64,000 bases of DNA from the NCBI RefSeq assembly GCF_947179165.1, contig NC_077239.1, positions 30,766,134 to 30,830,133 of the forward strand. Direction: 5' to 3'. Both the position numbers and the translations under genes were made by a program. Every line of letters starts with the position of its first letter. Positions within the stretch are counted from its first letter, which is position 1. Shown here in pieces: positions 35,502 to 48,767 of this stretch. Origin of the DNA: Solanum dulcamara. Taxonomy: Eukaryota; Streptophyta; Magnoliopsida; Solanales; Solanaceae. The notes beneath the pieces were generated by a model that was not told the DNA's origin, made no database searches, and was given only the letters and a program-made list of their open reading frames with translations.

Positions 35502-38500
35502 TGTCATGACCCAACCTCGTGGACCATGACTGGGTGTCTAGGCTAGACACTCGCGTATACATCTATAAATAAAGAGTAAGCCTGTCTCTAGAGAGACCAT
35601 GACTTGTCATTTAGGCGGCAGAACACATAAGACGACAAGGCTATCATAGCATGTGGAGTCATCCCATTATATATATACACGCAAGCCGACAAGGCTGCCA
35701 CAGCAAAGGGAACGTCCTAAAACTCAAATCATATGGACATAATCGAAAACTCATACATACACAATCCACACATTTTTCTACAGACCTCTAAGAGTGTTGA
35801 CGACTATATATGGAGAGATAGGGCCCCCGCTGTACCCCTGAATAAAAAAATATATACATAAGAGGTTTGGTACCAAAACTCGGCTCCGATTCAATAGAGC
35901 TCTTTCCAAACTTGCTGAGTGGAATCCTAAGCTGGTGGATTCCTAAAACGTGCGTCTGTACCTGCGGGCATAAAATGAAGCCCCCTTAGAAAGAGGGGGT
36001 CAGTAGGACATATGTACTGAGTATGTAAGAATACAACATTATAAAGAAATTACAGTTAAAACCAGGATGCAAGGGGTAAGGATAAAATTTAGCCATTCAT
36101 CGTACCTGCATCTTATAAAATAAAGTCATACATGCTATTATCACATACTGTACTCGGCCCGTTCGGGGACTCGGTGTAATAACTACATTATTTTGTCATC
36201 ATGAGCACATGTGTATTATTAGTGTTGTTGAACGCACAGCCCGATCCAAGTATTTAGCAAGTACCTGCAGAGGAACGACAGCCTGATCCACATATCATAT
36301 AATAATACCGAAGAATGATAGCTCGATCCGTATCTCATATAATAATGTCGAGGTACGAAGGCCCGATCTGTATATCATATATAACAATGCTGAGGTACGA
36401 CAGCCCGATTTGTATACCGTATAGAGATGCCGAGGAACGTACGGCCTGATCCATAGATAATATAATATACCGTGGAACTACAGCCCAATCCCTATATAGC
36501 AACATATGTCGAGGTACGTTCCGCCCGATCCATATATATCATAATGCATATACGTACACTTAGGACTCAATAGCATATCAAACATCCTTCTAATATTAAC
36601 ATAAAGCATGTCCAAGAGCCCCTAGGTATAGGAGCTTACACATCCCATCACTATTTAGCCTATAGAAGGCTCAAGGGTCGTAGTTCAACTAATTCAAGGC
36701 CCTTGTCATTTAAAAGTGAGTACAAGTCATGAGTCACACCCGAAACCTATAAATGGAACTACCTCTAACTCATATCGTACGTTGTTTCACTTACACCAAC
36801 CATTTCAAGAGAAGGAAGGGATAGGGTGCACGTATACTACTTTGTATCATGTAGAAGGCTTACAAGACAATAACTCCACTATCAATGGAGTTCTAACATC
36901 AAGAAGTGAATAATATTTATGAACCATACTCGGGGTTCTATGAATGGAATTATTCCAATATTACATATACAATCCACTTAAGACTAAGACATGCCAAAAG
37001 AAAGGAAAGGGTAGCTTCACATACCTTTTATAGAATAATCGTAAGCACTCTTGCTTTGTTATCTTCTGAACCTATTTAACACGAGAGTAACACTAAGATT
37101 AATGACCTTCGACTTTATGAATCCCAAATTCATATTCAAGTATCCATAGGTTTCATTTCCTTATCCATTTCCCCCGACTAGTTTATTACTAGTTCCGAAG
37201 TTAGCGGAAATCGGGCAGCATCTCTCCTATAATTTGCCCTATCCAAAATTCCATTTTAACCTCAAAAACATATAAGACACATTAACAATAATAACCAGAA
37301 TATATACAACATTGAATTACTACAATACGACGCAATACAAGTTCCCAACGACTCGCCCAAAATCATGGTACCAAAATAAGGTTTCTAGTCTCTATTTCGT
37401 GAAACCGTTAACCATACGAAAAGGAGGGTATTGTGGATGAATATAGAAGCTCCCACACCCCTTTTTAACACTTTCCAACCCTGAAACATACAATCAAACC
37501 ACCTTCAAGCGCAGCACAATAACCACAACACACTACTCGACTTCGATTTAACTATAACGACCTTAGTTTGGTTTGTTTCTAACATCAAGCATCCTTGTGT
37601 AATTTTTATACTTAAATCTACATATAATACGTTTAATACACTCCATAACAACACCATAAACTCCAAAGTGAAAGACAAACCCTAACCTTACCCGAAATTG
37701 GCCAAAGCTTGCCAAAACTTGCCTCGGAAGTTCTCTAGTTGTGGCTGCAACCTCGTGGCTGCTTGTTACTCTTTTGGTGATGCTCCAACCAGTAAATTTA
37801 TGTTATTAACACTCTAAATTAATCATAGGATACCTTATATAATTAATTTATGGAGGAAAGCTCAGAGGCTTACCTTGGCAACCCCTACGTCGTAGCCTTC
37901 CTCTCTTCTTTCTCTCAAGTTTCTCTCCAATTTTTTCAAGTGTACATCTGAAGAAATGAATCCTTAGTCATAATAAGATACATATATTCATCTCCACGTG
38001 ATATAGGAATACCTTAGATAATTAATTCACGGAGAAAAATTGGAGACTCACCTTTGGAAGAAGCAATCTATAGCTAGTCTCTCTTTCTCTCACGTTTTCT
38101 CTCCTTTTTTTGGCTTCAAAATGCTGAAAAACAAAGTGTATACAGAATGTAACACATATATATTGACCTCCTTAGGAGGTGACACATGGAATCCCCTAGG
38201 GGTGACATGTGGCAGACCCCTAGGGTGCCACCTCATCCATGCGGCCACTCATATGCTGCCACATGGCAGCATGGGGCCCACCTTGAGTTAGTGTGTCACC
38301 TACTTACCCCAAGTAGGTGCATCACCTACTTGCTTCTTTTTGTAAGTTTGGAATCTAGTTTTTTCTCCTTTTCGTGGGTTCGTGGTCTTGTCTCACTTTA
38401 AGAATCTATATAATCTTTGCTACTTAAGCTCAATGTGTACTCAAGTAGCTTAATTTTATAAGCCATCCAAATTTGTAGTTTATGCAAGTAGGTTGAGTAC

Positions 38501-38654
38501 CACGACTCTTTATTTGGCCTCCAACTCCTTCTGATGCCTTCTAGACCTATTTCCAACCGTCACTACTCATGTAGAACTTCATAGAGAACATGGATCACAT
38601 GGAAATCTTTCAAAAAAAAATATGTTCCAATGTACAAAGGTGTGGGGTATAACA
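35502..38654 (-). repeat. Z 3' LTR (left copy)
   Basis: On the minus strand it begins TGTTATACCCC at 38654 and ends GGGTCATGACA at 35502. By eye it agrees with the right copy at most positions. It has donor-like sites CCAAGGTAAGC (about 37870) and AAAGGTGAGTC (about 38050), a 40-bp tandem repeat (36265-36550), and an acceptor-like GATGCAG at 36106-36112. Confidence 0.9.
36265..36550 (-). repeat. ~40-bp tandem repeat in Z left LTR (about 7 copies)
   Basis: The unit contains GAGGTACGACAGCCCGATCC plus an AT-rich TATATCATATAATAATG part. Copies start near 36269, 36309, 36348, 36391, 36430, 36470 and 36509 with variation. Confidence 0.8.
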
Positions 38655-38700
38655 TCATTTCCCCCTTTAGAACATTCGTCCTCGAATGTTTACTCCCATA
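38655..38700 (-). other. Z polypurine tract and pre-LTR motif
   Basis: On the minus strand CATTCGAGGACGAATGTT is followed by CTAAAGGGGGAAATGA directly before the LTR. Confidence 0.75.
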
Positions 38701-38800
38701 AGGTCTAAAAAAGGCTTCAGGAATTTTCTGTAATAGTTGTCATATACAAGCCTCTATTAACCAATATAACCAAAGTAGAAGTTGTGATTACCTATAGACA

Positions 38801-38860
38801 TGGGGAACAAGTGCAGATATTTATTCTTCATCTCTTCCTCAGTGTCCCAAGTCATCTCTT
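38801..38860 (-). pseudogene. Chromodomain tail remnant in Z
   Basis: On the minus strand this reads EMTWDTEEEMKNKYLHLFP, the characteristic last ~19 residues of a chromovirus chromodomain (pattern x-TWE-x-E-x-x-M-x-x-x-YPHLF). The codons upstream contain stops. It is the only surviving pol piece and shows Z's autonomous ancestor was a chromovirus. Confidence 0.7.
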
Positions 38861-40267
38861 AGTATCACCAATCTTCTCTACGTTCCTTTCCACCATTCCA
38901 GAATCGATCTCCTAGTTACTATTACCATCACTTCAGTAATTAATTTATTTCTCAAGGTCAATCATACTAGTTTGTATGTAAACCCGTATCATTTCCTACT
39001 TTCTTCAGTTGGTGTTAGGGCTCCACTATAGCTTTTGTCCATAGTACTGATTATACCTTGAAGGTTGGCCTCAAACCATCTTATACTTTCCCTTAATGTA
39101 TTCGAATATAGCAATCACATTGTTATTACCGACTTCTTTTATTTCTCATGTCTATGTCTATTTTTTTCTTGTGCACAAGAAATTCCATGTTATTCCTATA
39201 TCCTTTGGGAAACACTATTTTTACATAACCTCCCTTTCTTATTTTCAAAACATTTTCTATTCATCTCAATTTGTTCTTAGCATACCAGTTATCTCTGGCA
39301 TTCATCCTATCTTGTTGCTCGCCTTTACTCTTGCTATCACTTGACCTTTTATTCTGAACTTCCCTTATAAATCGGTGTAAGTCTTTCTCACGCGTTCTCT
39401 ATTTTCCTTTCTGTTTTTCACAACAAACATCGTATCCTTTAGTTGCTTCCTTCCTAGGCTTTACTTATTCTCATAACGATCCCCGTTATATTCACCTGAT
39501 ATCCTGTTTGCATTCAAGACCATAGTATAACACTTCTTAACCTCTTTGACAATTCCTATTATGGGTTAATTACATTAGGGGAGGTAAACGTTCTTAACCT
39601 TTGTCTAAATCATCCCTTAGTATTCCAAGCCCTTTTTACTTACTTTAGCATTTCATCACCAACACATGATCTCGAATAGACCATAAATTTATACTTTCCA
39701 TTCGCAAGTTACATTTCCAATTAGTGGGTGAAGAACTAGTAAAATGTTTTCATGAAATATTGTTCAACCACTACCCAAAGGGAACTAGAATCCAATAAGT
39801 ATCACTGTGCTCCTTAGTGATTGACTCACATGGTCTCCCTCCAGGTTTTATTGTTGAGTTGTGAACAACTTATCTAGTCCTCCAACAATAGTTGAGGGTT
39901 CTGTATTTTCCAACAAGAATGAAACCCCATCATCGTTCATCTTTCCCCTCAACCTAAGATTTTCCTAAGGCAAAATATGGCTAGAGATACCATGGTCTGA
40001 ACTTTACTGCTTAGATAGGCTTTTTCTGCGATTAAATTTCCCCCCAAAAAAAGGGTGCCCCTTACTGATGACATGGAGAGTACCTTGTACAGATTTGGTT
40101 CAACATAATAGGGATACTCAGTATCATCTTCCAAGACATATTAAGAATCTATGTTTCATTTCCCCCCTTTTGTTTTATTTTGGAAAAATTTCGGCAGAGT
40201 TTCCTCTATACTCCTTACTATCCCAAGACCTGCACGCAGAAAATACCAACAATGCCTTATAGGGACA

Positions 40268-40268
<1 letters not shown>

Positions 40269-40298
<30 letters not shown>

Positions 40299-40299
40299 T
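40269..40299. repeat. (AT)n microsatellite
   Basis: About 30 bases of alternating AT in Z's internal region. Confidence 0.9.
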
Positions 40300-40777
40300 C
40301 ATATCATCTCACAGCCACACAAGGATTTTAATATCATCTCATATCGCAGCCACACAAAGCTTTTAATATTAATAATAATATCAAAATGATGGACTAACCT
40401 CGTGTGTCCAACTAAACCTGCATCTATTACACTTTATGGTCTACTTTCCTTTCAGTTTTCGACTTAACATTTCAATCGTATGTCAATCATATGTCAATAC
40501 CTTACCCAGCAGATATCTTTTGTGCTTTTGCTTACCTGCGCGCTTTGTAACTTCCAATGGCGTCAATTACTTCCTCTTGTTGATGTCGTCCTTCTGCTAA
40601 AGTCCAAGGTTAGTATAAGGAGTTTTCCTGTAACTCGGATCTATAGCACGATCTTAGATATGAAAGATAGGTAACATTCTGAATTTCTTATAGCCTCATG
40701 TTTATAAGTGTGGCGCGCAACACACCGATAACGAAGACTTTACTAGACACAATCTAGAGATACTCCAAGGACAAACT

Positions 40778-40789
40778 GCTCTGATACCA
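40778..40789 (-). other. Z primer-binding site (tRNA-Met type)
   Basis: The reverse complement is TGGTATCAGAGC, a perfect 12-base match to the initiator tRNA-Met primer site, four bases from the right LTR. Confidence 0.85.
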
Positions 40790-40793
40790 CTTT

Positions 40794-43700
40794 TGTTACG
40801 ACCCAACCTCGTGGACCATGACTGGGTGTCCAGGCTGGACACTCACGTATACACCTGTAAATCATAAGTAAGCCTGTCTCTAGAGACACCATGACTTGTC
40901 ATTTAGGCGGCATAACACATAAGCCGACGAGACTATCATAGCATATGGGGTTGTCCCATTATATACATACATGCGAGCCGACAAGGCTGCCACAACAAAA
41001 GGAACATCCCAAAACACAAATCATATGGACATAACTGAACACTCACACATACACAACCCACACACTTATCTACAGACCTCTAAGAGTGTTGACGACTACA
41101 TATGGCGGGACAAGGCCCTCGCCGTACCCCTGAATAAACAAATATATACATAAGAGGTTTGGTACCAAAATTTGGCTCCGATTCAATGGAGCTCCTTCCA
41201 AACTTACAGAGTGAAATCCTAAGTTGGCGGATCCCCAAAATGTGCATCTATACCTACAAGCATGAAATGCAGCCCCCCGGAAAGAGGGGGTCAGTACGAC
41301 ATATGTACTGAGTATGTAAGCATATAACATTATAAAGAAATTACAGTTAAAGCTGGGATGCACGGGGTAAGGATAATATTTAGCCATTCATCGTACCTGC
41401 ATCTTATAAAATAAAGTCATACATGCTATTATCACATATTGTACCCAGCCCATTTGGGGACTTAGTGTAACAACTACATTATTTTGTCATCATGAGCACC
41501 TATGTATTATTAGTTCTGTGGGACGCACAGCCTGATCCATGAATTTAGCAAGTACCTGTTACGGAATGATGGTCCGATCCATATATCATATAATAATGTC
41601 GAGGAATGATGACCCGATAAGTATCTCATATAATAATACCGAGGTACGACGGCCCGACCGATATATCATATAATAATGTCAAGGTACGATTGCCTAATCC
41701 GTATATCATATAGTGATGCCGAGGAACATACGGTCCGATCCATATATAATATAATATGACGTGGAACGTACAACCCAATCCCTATATAGCAACATATGCC
41801 GAGGTACGTTTGGCCCGATCCATATATATCATAATGCATATACATACATGTAGGACTCAATAGCATATCAAACATCCTTCTAATATTACTATAAAGCATG
41901 TCCAAGAGCCCCTAGGTATACGAGCTTACACATCCCATCACTATTCACCCTATAGAAGGCTCAAGGGTCGTAGTTCAACTAATTCAAGGCCCTTGTCATT
42001 TAAAAGTGAGTACAAGTCATGAGTCACACCCGAAACCTATAAATGGAACTACCTCTAACTCATATCATACGTCGTTTTACTTATACCAGCCATTTCAAGA
42101 GAAGAAAGGGATAGGTTGCACGTATACTACTTTGTATCACGTAGAAGGCTTACAAGACAATAACTCTACTTCAAAGGAGTTCTAACATCAAGAACTGAAT
42201 AATATTTACGAACCATACTCAGGGTTCTATGAATGGAATTATTCCCACATTACATATATAATCCACTTAAGACTAAGACATGCCAAAAAAAAAGGAAAGG
42301 GTAGCTTCACATACCTTTTATAGAGTAATCGTAACCACTCTTGCTTCGTCATGTTCTAAACCTATTTAACACCAAGAGTAACACTAAGATTAATGACCTT
42401 TTACTTTCCGAATCCCAAATTCATATTCAAGTATCCATAGGACTCATTTCCTTATTCATTTCCCCCGACTAGTTTATTACTAGTTCCGAAGTTAGCAGAA
42501 ATCGGACAACATCTATCCTATAACTTTCCCTATCCAAACTTCCATTTTAACCTCCAAACCTTAGAATACACATTACCAATAAAAACCAGCATCTATACAA
42601 CACTGAATTACTACAATACAACACAATACAAGTTCCCAATGACTCGCCCAAAATTATGGTACCAAAATAAGGTTTCTAGTCTCTATTTCGTGAAACCTTT
42701 AACCAAATGAAACGGAGGGCCATGTAGATGAAATAAGAATATACCAAACCCCTTTTTTAACACTTTCCATCCCTGAAACATAAAATCAAACTACCTGCAA
42801 GCGCATCACAACAACCACAGCACACTACTCGACTTCGATTTAACTATAACGACCTTAGTTTTGTTTGTTTCTAACGTCAAGCATCCTTGTGTAATTTTTA
42901 TAATTTAATCCCCATATAATACGTGTAATACACTCCATAAAAACACCATAAATACCAAAGTGAAAGAAAAACCCTAACCTTATCTGAAATTGGCCAAAGC
43001 TTGCCAAAACTCGCCTCGGAAGTTCTCTAGTTGCGGCTGAAACCGCGTGGCTGCTTGTTACTCTTTTGGTGCTGATCCAACCAGTAATTTTATGTAATTA
43101 AAACTCTAAATTCAATGTAGGATACCTTAGATAATTAATTTACGGAGGGAAGCTTGGTGGCTTACCTTGGCAGCCCCTACGCTGTAGCCCTCCTCTCTTC
43201 TTTCTCTCAATTTTCTCTCCAATTTTTCCAACTGTACAGCTGAAGAAATGACTCCTTAGTCATCATAATATACATATATACATCTCCACGTGATCGAGTA
43301 ACACCTTAGATAATTAATTCACAGAGAAAAATTGGAGACTCACCTTTGGAAGAAGCAATCCGTAGCTAGTCTCTCTTTCTCTCACGTTTTCTCTCCTTTT
43401 TTTGGCTTCAAAATGTTGAAGAAAAAAGTGTATACAGCATGTAACACATATATATTGACCTTCTTAGGAGGTGACACATGTCATCCCCTACGGGTGATAT
43501 GTGGCAGCCCCCTAAGGCGCCACCTCATCCATGCGGCCACTCATATGCTGCTATGTAGCAGCATGGGGCCCACCTTGAGTAGGTGTGTCACCTACTTACC
43601 CCAAGTAGGTGAATCACCTACTTTTCACCTACTTTCTTCTTTTTGTAAGTTTGGAATCTAGTTTTTTCTCGTTTTCGTGGGTTCGTGGTCTCGTCTCACT

Positions 43701-43945
43701 TTAAGAATCTATATAATCTTTGCTACTTAAGCTCAACGTGTACTCAAGTAGCTTAATTTTATAAGTCATCCAAGTTTTTAGTTTATGCAAGTAGGTTGAG
43801 TACCACAACTCCTTATTTGGCCTCCAACTCCTTCTGACGCCTTCTAGACTTAATTCCAACCATTACTACTCATAGAGAACATGGATCACATGGCAATCTT
43901 TCAGAAAAAAATATGTTGCAATGTACAAAGGTGCGGGGTATAACA
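40794..43945 (-). repeat. Z 5' LTR (right copy)
   Basis: It pairs with 35502-38654. Its tandem repeat lies at about 41555-41835 and its acceptor-like GATGCAG (minus strand) at 41397-41403. Confidence 0.9.
41555..41835 (-). repeat. ~40-bp tandem repeat in Z right LTR
   Basis: Same unit and similar copy number as 36265-36550, with independent point differences. Confidence 0.8.
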
Positions 43946-43950
43946 ATATG

Positions 43951-45545
43951 CGTTTCCTAATGTCAAATTTTGACCCGATTTTCATTTTGTTTTAATTGTA
44001 GCAATATGGGTATCATTGGCTTTTTTTGATATGTTCTTCGATAATTTGATAGAGTGGCATCTGTCGAAGGCTACCCAGAAGGGAAAAGCTTGGGTTTAGC
44101 GATTCGTGTGCGATTTTGGCTTTGAAGTAGGCTATGGATTTCCTTCAATAGACTTGGATTGGTTGGAATTGATGTATTTTAGGTGGTAACGTGTGATTAG
44201 GTTGGTGATTTGGGTGTTGATACATTATTGAGTATTTTGGAGCTGATGATCATCAGTAGTATCTAGTTTAGGGTTTTGGCCATTGGAGCCTTAGTCTAGG
44301 TGTTAGCTTAACTTGTTTACATCGTTAGAATACTTAGAAATCGCTCCTAGGTGGTTTTAACCTAGGATACCACTTGTTTGACTTGTTTGGTTTTGATTGG
44401 TCACTGGTTATGATTTCAACTTATGCTTGTCCTTATTTACTCATGATATTAAAATATTGGGCCCGAGGCCGTGCTTTCAGTATACCAAAGTTTTAGGTGA
44501 GTGATATATGATTTTTGACCTACTACTTGCCTCATTTACCCCATCAGTTTAAAAAGAAATCTTTTAAAAGGAGTAATAAATAATGAGATTAAAACTTTCG
44601 ACAGATGAATAAATATGAGGGCTTTAATAAAATACAGTGATATCTCTCTTATGGAAATTCTTAGTTGATGAGCTTGAGGTATGATTTCAGGCGGCCCTTT
44701 TATTAACTTGGGCTAGACATTATTTCATTTGATAAGCTCAAGGTGTGTATTTCGGGTGGCCTGTTGATACATATTCTAGGTTATTATTTCGATGTTGATG
44801 AGCTCAAAGTATGATTTGGGGTGACACTTTTATTGATGAGCTCAAGGGTTATTCGTGGTATTTCATGATATTTTTAGAGGATAATGAGCCATAGGTCATT
44901 CTTCCGGTATTTATGAGTTGAAATTTTTGATGTGATAACATGATTTGTTGGATTTACTTGGTTATTATATGATTTTCTCGTACCCTTTTTCCCGATATCA
45001 TAGATTTTATGCTTATTCCCTATTATTAGTAGTATCATCATACTGCTTATTATATATTTATTTCTTTTGAGCTTAGTTGACCTATGATGCCTATTGAGTG
45101 CCTCATGTTTTGGTACTCACACTGCACTTCTGCATCTTTTTGATGCAGCTCCCAGTTTGAGCCACCCCCAGCGCATGCCTAATCATCCATAGCAGTGCCA
45201 GATTCGAATTGTGGTGAGCTCCCGGTGTTCAGAGACTTTATACATTCCTTCTTTTGCTCTGACTTGTATTTTGTATTTTGGACAGTCAGTTCTGTGTTGT
45301 ATACTTACATATATTGTCAGATTTCATACTTAGTAGCTCCTATATAGGTGGCACCAGGTCCAGGGTTTGGTCTAGTGTCAATTCGTTGTTTTTTGTCACT
45401 ATCGGGCTTTTTGTATATGTTGTATTGTATTTATATATCTATACCCTAGCCCAAATGGTCTTTTTACATATTCTTTTTGCTTCTACATTTGTTGGATTTG
45501 GCTTGCCTACTCAGGGGTTATGGTAGGTGCCATCATGGCCTAGCA
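43951..45545 (+). repeat. T right LTR, second part
   Basis: It continues the LTR after Z. It includes the tandem repeat (44665-44870) and an acceptor-like TTTTTGATGCAG (GATGCAG at 45142-45148). The end differs from the left LTR: the last ~15 bases are missing and it finishes GGCCTAGCA before the GAAAA duplication. Confidence 0.8.
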
Positions 45546-46521
45546 GAAAAACTGAAATTGGGTAAATTTTATAGACACTTTTAGCCACTACTGAATCACC
45601 AAAAAAAGTATAGATAGAAAAAGGCTCTAACAAAATCTCGGGACTAACAATGAATATCATAGCAAGATAAGGAAAACTAAATTATAGAATAGTACCCAGA
45701 TCTAGTAATGCATAAAGATCAAAATCAAAGACTTTCAACATACCTGTTACGAAATTGGGAGAATTTGCTAACTCCATATGAGTCTGAAGGGCATAAAAAC
45801 TATTTTTGCGTTGATCTCCATCCGAAGTAGCAGCACGCTGATCTAGATGATTGGTAGTTTGAGCCTAAGTTTGGGATATAACACCTCTTCTACACTCATT
45901 CGCAGCATACATCCAATCCCATTAAGCACTATACCTTATGGTTTTTCCCACACTTCTTGCATGAAGGAACAACTTGACCACTCGAAGCTCTTCCTTGTGC
46001 CATAGGATTAGGCAACTTATCCTTATCAAATTTTGGAGCCAGAGTGTTAGATGAAGCTTGGCTGGAATACCCTTGGTGAAACTAAGGAAGCCAACCATTA
46101 TTGGACTTGTTATGAGAGAATTTACCACAATCTGTTCGAGCCCTCTTGGACTCTTCTTTAGCTTTTCCTCCCCGATTTTTTCAGCATGTGTCATAAGACT
46201 TGAGATATCCATCTCCTTGATAATAATGGCAGTTCTACATTCTTTGACCATCAAATTGGACACACTCGAAACAAAGTTACTCATACGTGCCCTTGGATCC
46301 ACAACTATGAAATGAGCACATTTGAACAATTTAGTAAACTTGAGGGAATACTCTCACACTCATGTTACCCTGGCAAAAATTGATGAACTCTTGAACCTTA
46401 GCCTCCCACAATTCCAATGGGAAGAATCAGTTAAGAAAAGAATCCTTGAATTTCTCTCACTCAATGGGACCATCATCTCCACCTCTCTCACTCTTCCATT
46501 GACCATACCATACTCGAGCAA
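45546..46521 (-). pseudogene. Y protease N-terminal part and gag C-terminal part
   Basis: Read from high to low. Gag core with RARMSNFVSSVSNLMVKECR and EMDISSLMTHAEKIGEEKL lies at about 46290-46130. A zinc knuckle (CKKCGKNH...C) lies at about 45965-45930. The linker DQRKNSFYALQTHMELANSP and protease start (KVFDFDLYALLDLG) follow at about 45840-45690; the last segment carries DLG where relatives have DPG. The reading stops at the GAAAA junction and resumes at 23333. Stops and frameshifts are present. Confidence 0.8.
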
Positions 46522-47209
46522 TGTAATGACCTTCTAGGTCATTTTTGAATTAAAGCATTCATTCCATCATTGAGAGCATTCTTGTAGTGACCCCAAGTCA
46601 TTTATGACTTGTTGGCACTAATTGTTCTGTCGCCTAGTCGTTTATTTGGATTTTAGGTTCGTTTCCCTATTTTGAAGCTTTTACAACCTAAAAAGTTGAC
46701 TTCGGTCATAACGTCTGGAAAAAAACCTTTGAGCGGAATTCTAATGATTCTATCATCTCTGGAATGACCAAATTAGGCTACTAGCATGGTTATCATGAGT
46801 ATCGAGGCAATCGATACGAGTTTAGAACCATTTGATACTTTTGCCTTTAAAATTTGAACTATAGTTGACTTTGGTCAATATTTTTGGAAAACTCACTTAG
46901 ATGGAAATTCTGACAGCATAGTTAGCTCCAAAATATTAAGTTTGGTCTAGGATGACCCTTCATTTTCTTCCTGAGATTTTGATCTAATCTCGATGCCCGT
47001 TGTGAAAATAGGCTCAAAATAGCACTTAGGTGTGGAACCACTTTTCATTAAAATGACCTCGTATGAGAATTTCGAATGTGCCCTTTAGTCCAGAGCATTG
47101 AATTTAGTGGGGTAGCATATCTCATTTGCGCACACGGGGTTCCGAATAAATCTTAAGCATCCCATCGGAGGATTTGGCATGCTAAGCTCATTTTTGCACC
47201 AGATGTATC

Positions 47210-47430
47210 TGGTGCCATCGCTTAAGCGACCCCTGGTCACTAAAGCGAGTGAAGTTAAACTGGCCAAGAGCTCACTAAAGTGACCAGCCCTCTTAGGCGG
47301 GTGTCGCTTAAATGACATCCTTGTCGCTAAAGCGACTGGTCACTTAAGCAACCAGGTATCTCTAAAGCGATGCCCGCCTTTTAGGTGGGTGTCACTTAAG
47401 CGATCACTGGGTGGTCGCTAAAGAGACATC
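47210..47430. repeat. Palindromic iteron cluster in solo LTR
   Basis: About ten copies of a TCGCTWAAGCGAC-type word occur in 220 bases, several self-complementary, such as CGCTTAAGCG at 47219-47228 and GTCGCTAAAGCGAC at 47323-47336. The block is richer in G+C than its surroundings. Confidence 0.8.
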
Positions 47431-48504
47431 GGAGGGTCATTCTTAAGACCCGATTTCTAGATTTTATATCAAACTTCAAACCTTATTTTCTCTTTCAATT
47501 CTTGGGCGATTTGGGCAATTCAAAAGGTTAGCTTGCGTAGATTTTTGTGGGGAACCCAATGGTGTTTCAGAATTGGGATTTGAGGCTTCCTTTAAGGTAA
47601 AATTCCCTTTTTCCCTTGCATTTAAGTTCTTAGGCCTTAAAGTTGATCGATTGTGCATGTTAGGTTTGGGACTGTTTTGGTGTGTAAATTGTATTCTCTT
47701 ATGGAACATGAGTTAGGGGTAGTAGTTGGAGCCTATTCTCAGAGTCAATTCCATGAATTTTGGAGTGGGTCCCATAATTCCTGATTTTTGACACTGAAAC
47801 TGACCCATCTTTAAATTCGATAACTTTAGTTTCATAACGACCGTATTAATGTTATGATTCTATTGTTGATAGCATGACACTATTAGGAGGTCTCTCATAA
47901 AAGAAAGGCTCCAATTTCGTGAGTTGGAGTACATGCAGTCAGCCTAGAGATAAGCTATGATTTTCTACTCGTGAGTCTGAGCATATTTAGGCAATTGTAT
48001 ATTAAATTGTATGAGTTGGAGGGGTTGGGGGTCGAACATGCTAAATTCCTAGAATTCATGTTCTAGGCTCTATTTTGGGAAAATTTTGGTCTGTTTAAGC
48101 ATGATTCCTACTATTATTGTTCATCCATGCCTTGTGTAGTATGCTTTGGGCCTTAGTCTAGGCTTAGACTAGTAATTGCTTTAACCTTGCATAATTTTGG
48201 TATCGTTGGGCCTTAGAACCTCTCCGACATTGTTAAGGATGGTAAGCTCCTTGTAGACTGATATAGAAGACTTGAGTTTGATAGTCTGAGCCTTAGCTAG
48301 GCAGTAACTCAGCTTGTGACCTTACCTCCGTATTGCCCTATTCTTCTATCAGTCTGGTATCGCTTGGTTCTTGACTCTAGTAGACTTCACGATGATTATG
48401 GTTGTATATGGTTCAGGCGGAAATGATATATTGATGGAACTTGGGTTGGAGGCACTCCTCATGATGCTCGGTTGGTTGTTGAATCTAATTCAGTTTAATC
48501 CCTT

Positions 48505-48767
48505 AGCTACAGTTACCTGGTTGAAGCCCGTGGTCTAGATTACTTGTGTCCGATTCCTTGGCTATAGTTACCTGATTAAAGTTTGTAGTCTAGCTTACTT
48601 ATGTCAGGCTCATTAGATACAGTTACCCAGTTGAAGTTTGAGGTCTAGCTTACCCGTGTTCAACCCTTTGGGTACAGTTACCCGGTTGATGTCTGTGGTC
48701 TAGCTTACTCTTATTGACTTATTAGCTATAGTTACTCGGTTGAAGTCCATGGTCCAGCTTACATATG
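48505..48767 (+). repeat. ~55-bp tandem repeat in solo LTR (5 copies)
   Basis: Copies of a unit containing AGCTACAGTTACCCGGTTGA and GTGGTCTAGCTTAC begin near 48505, 48561, 48616, 48671 and 48724. Confidence 0.85.

Larger units (their letters stand above)
38655..40793 (-). other. Z internal region
   Basis: 2.1 kb without a usable reading frame. Apart from the chromodomain tail at 38801-38860 and the pre-LTR motif, no part resembles gag or pol. Short ORFs at 39065-39344 and 40068-40366 are low-complexity and match nothing I know. An (AT)n run lies at about 40270-40299. Confidence 0.7.
35502..43945 (-). mobile_element. Element Z: non-autonomous LTR retrotransposon nested in T
   Basis: An 8.44-kb element with TG...CA ends is flanked by a perfect 5-bp target duplication ATATG (35497-35501 and 43946-43950). 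LTRs are 35502-38654 and 40794-43945 (3153 and 3152 bases). The internal region is only 2.1 kb. The primer site beside the right LTR, read on the minus strand, fixes the orientation as minus. No gag, RT or integrase is present; only a chromodomain tail survives. Confidence 0.9.
23334..45545 (+). mobile_element. Element T: Tekay-like chromovirus nested in Y
   Basis: T is an LTR retrotransposon flanked by the 5-bp direct repeat GAAAA (23329-23333 and 45546-45550), sitting inside Y's protease gene. Left LTR 23334-29026, primer site 29030, gag, protease, RT, RNase H, integrase, chromodomain, polypurine tract, right LTR 34057-45545. Without the nested pieces both LTRs are about 3.0 kb. It carries its own nested insertions: a probable solo LTR with a MITE in the left LTR and element Z in the right LTR. 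Confidence 0.85.

Noticed and set aside
36265..36550. CRISPR-like array
   Set aside because: The ~40-bp units are head-to-tail copies without unique spacers and lie inside a plant LTR.
38040..38401. ORFs in Z LTRs (38040-38401 and the paralogous 43332-43661)
   Set aside because: They appear in both LTRs only because the LTRs are duplicates; the reading is not kept intact to the same length and has no recognisable domain.
45278..45526. ORF near the end of T's right LTR as a possible membrane protein
   Set aside because: It is hydrophobic only because it is T-rich LTR sequence; the left LTR copy at 28616-28801 reads differently and ends early.
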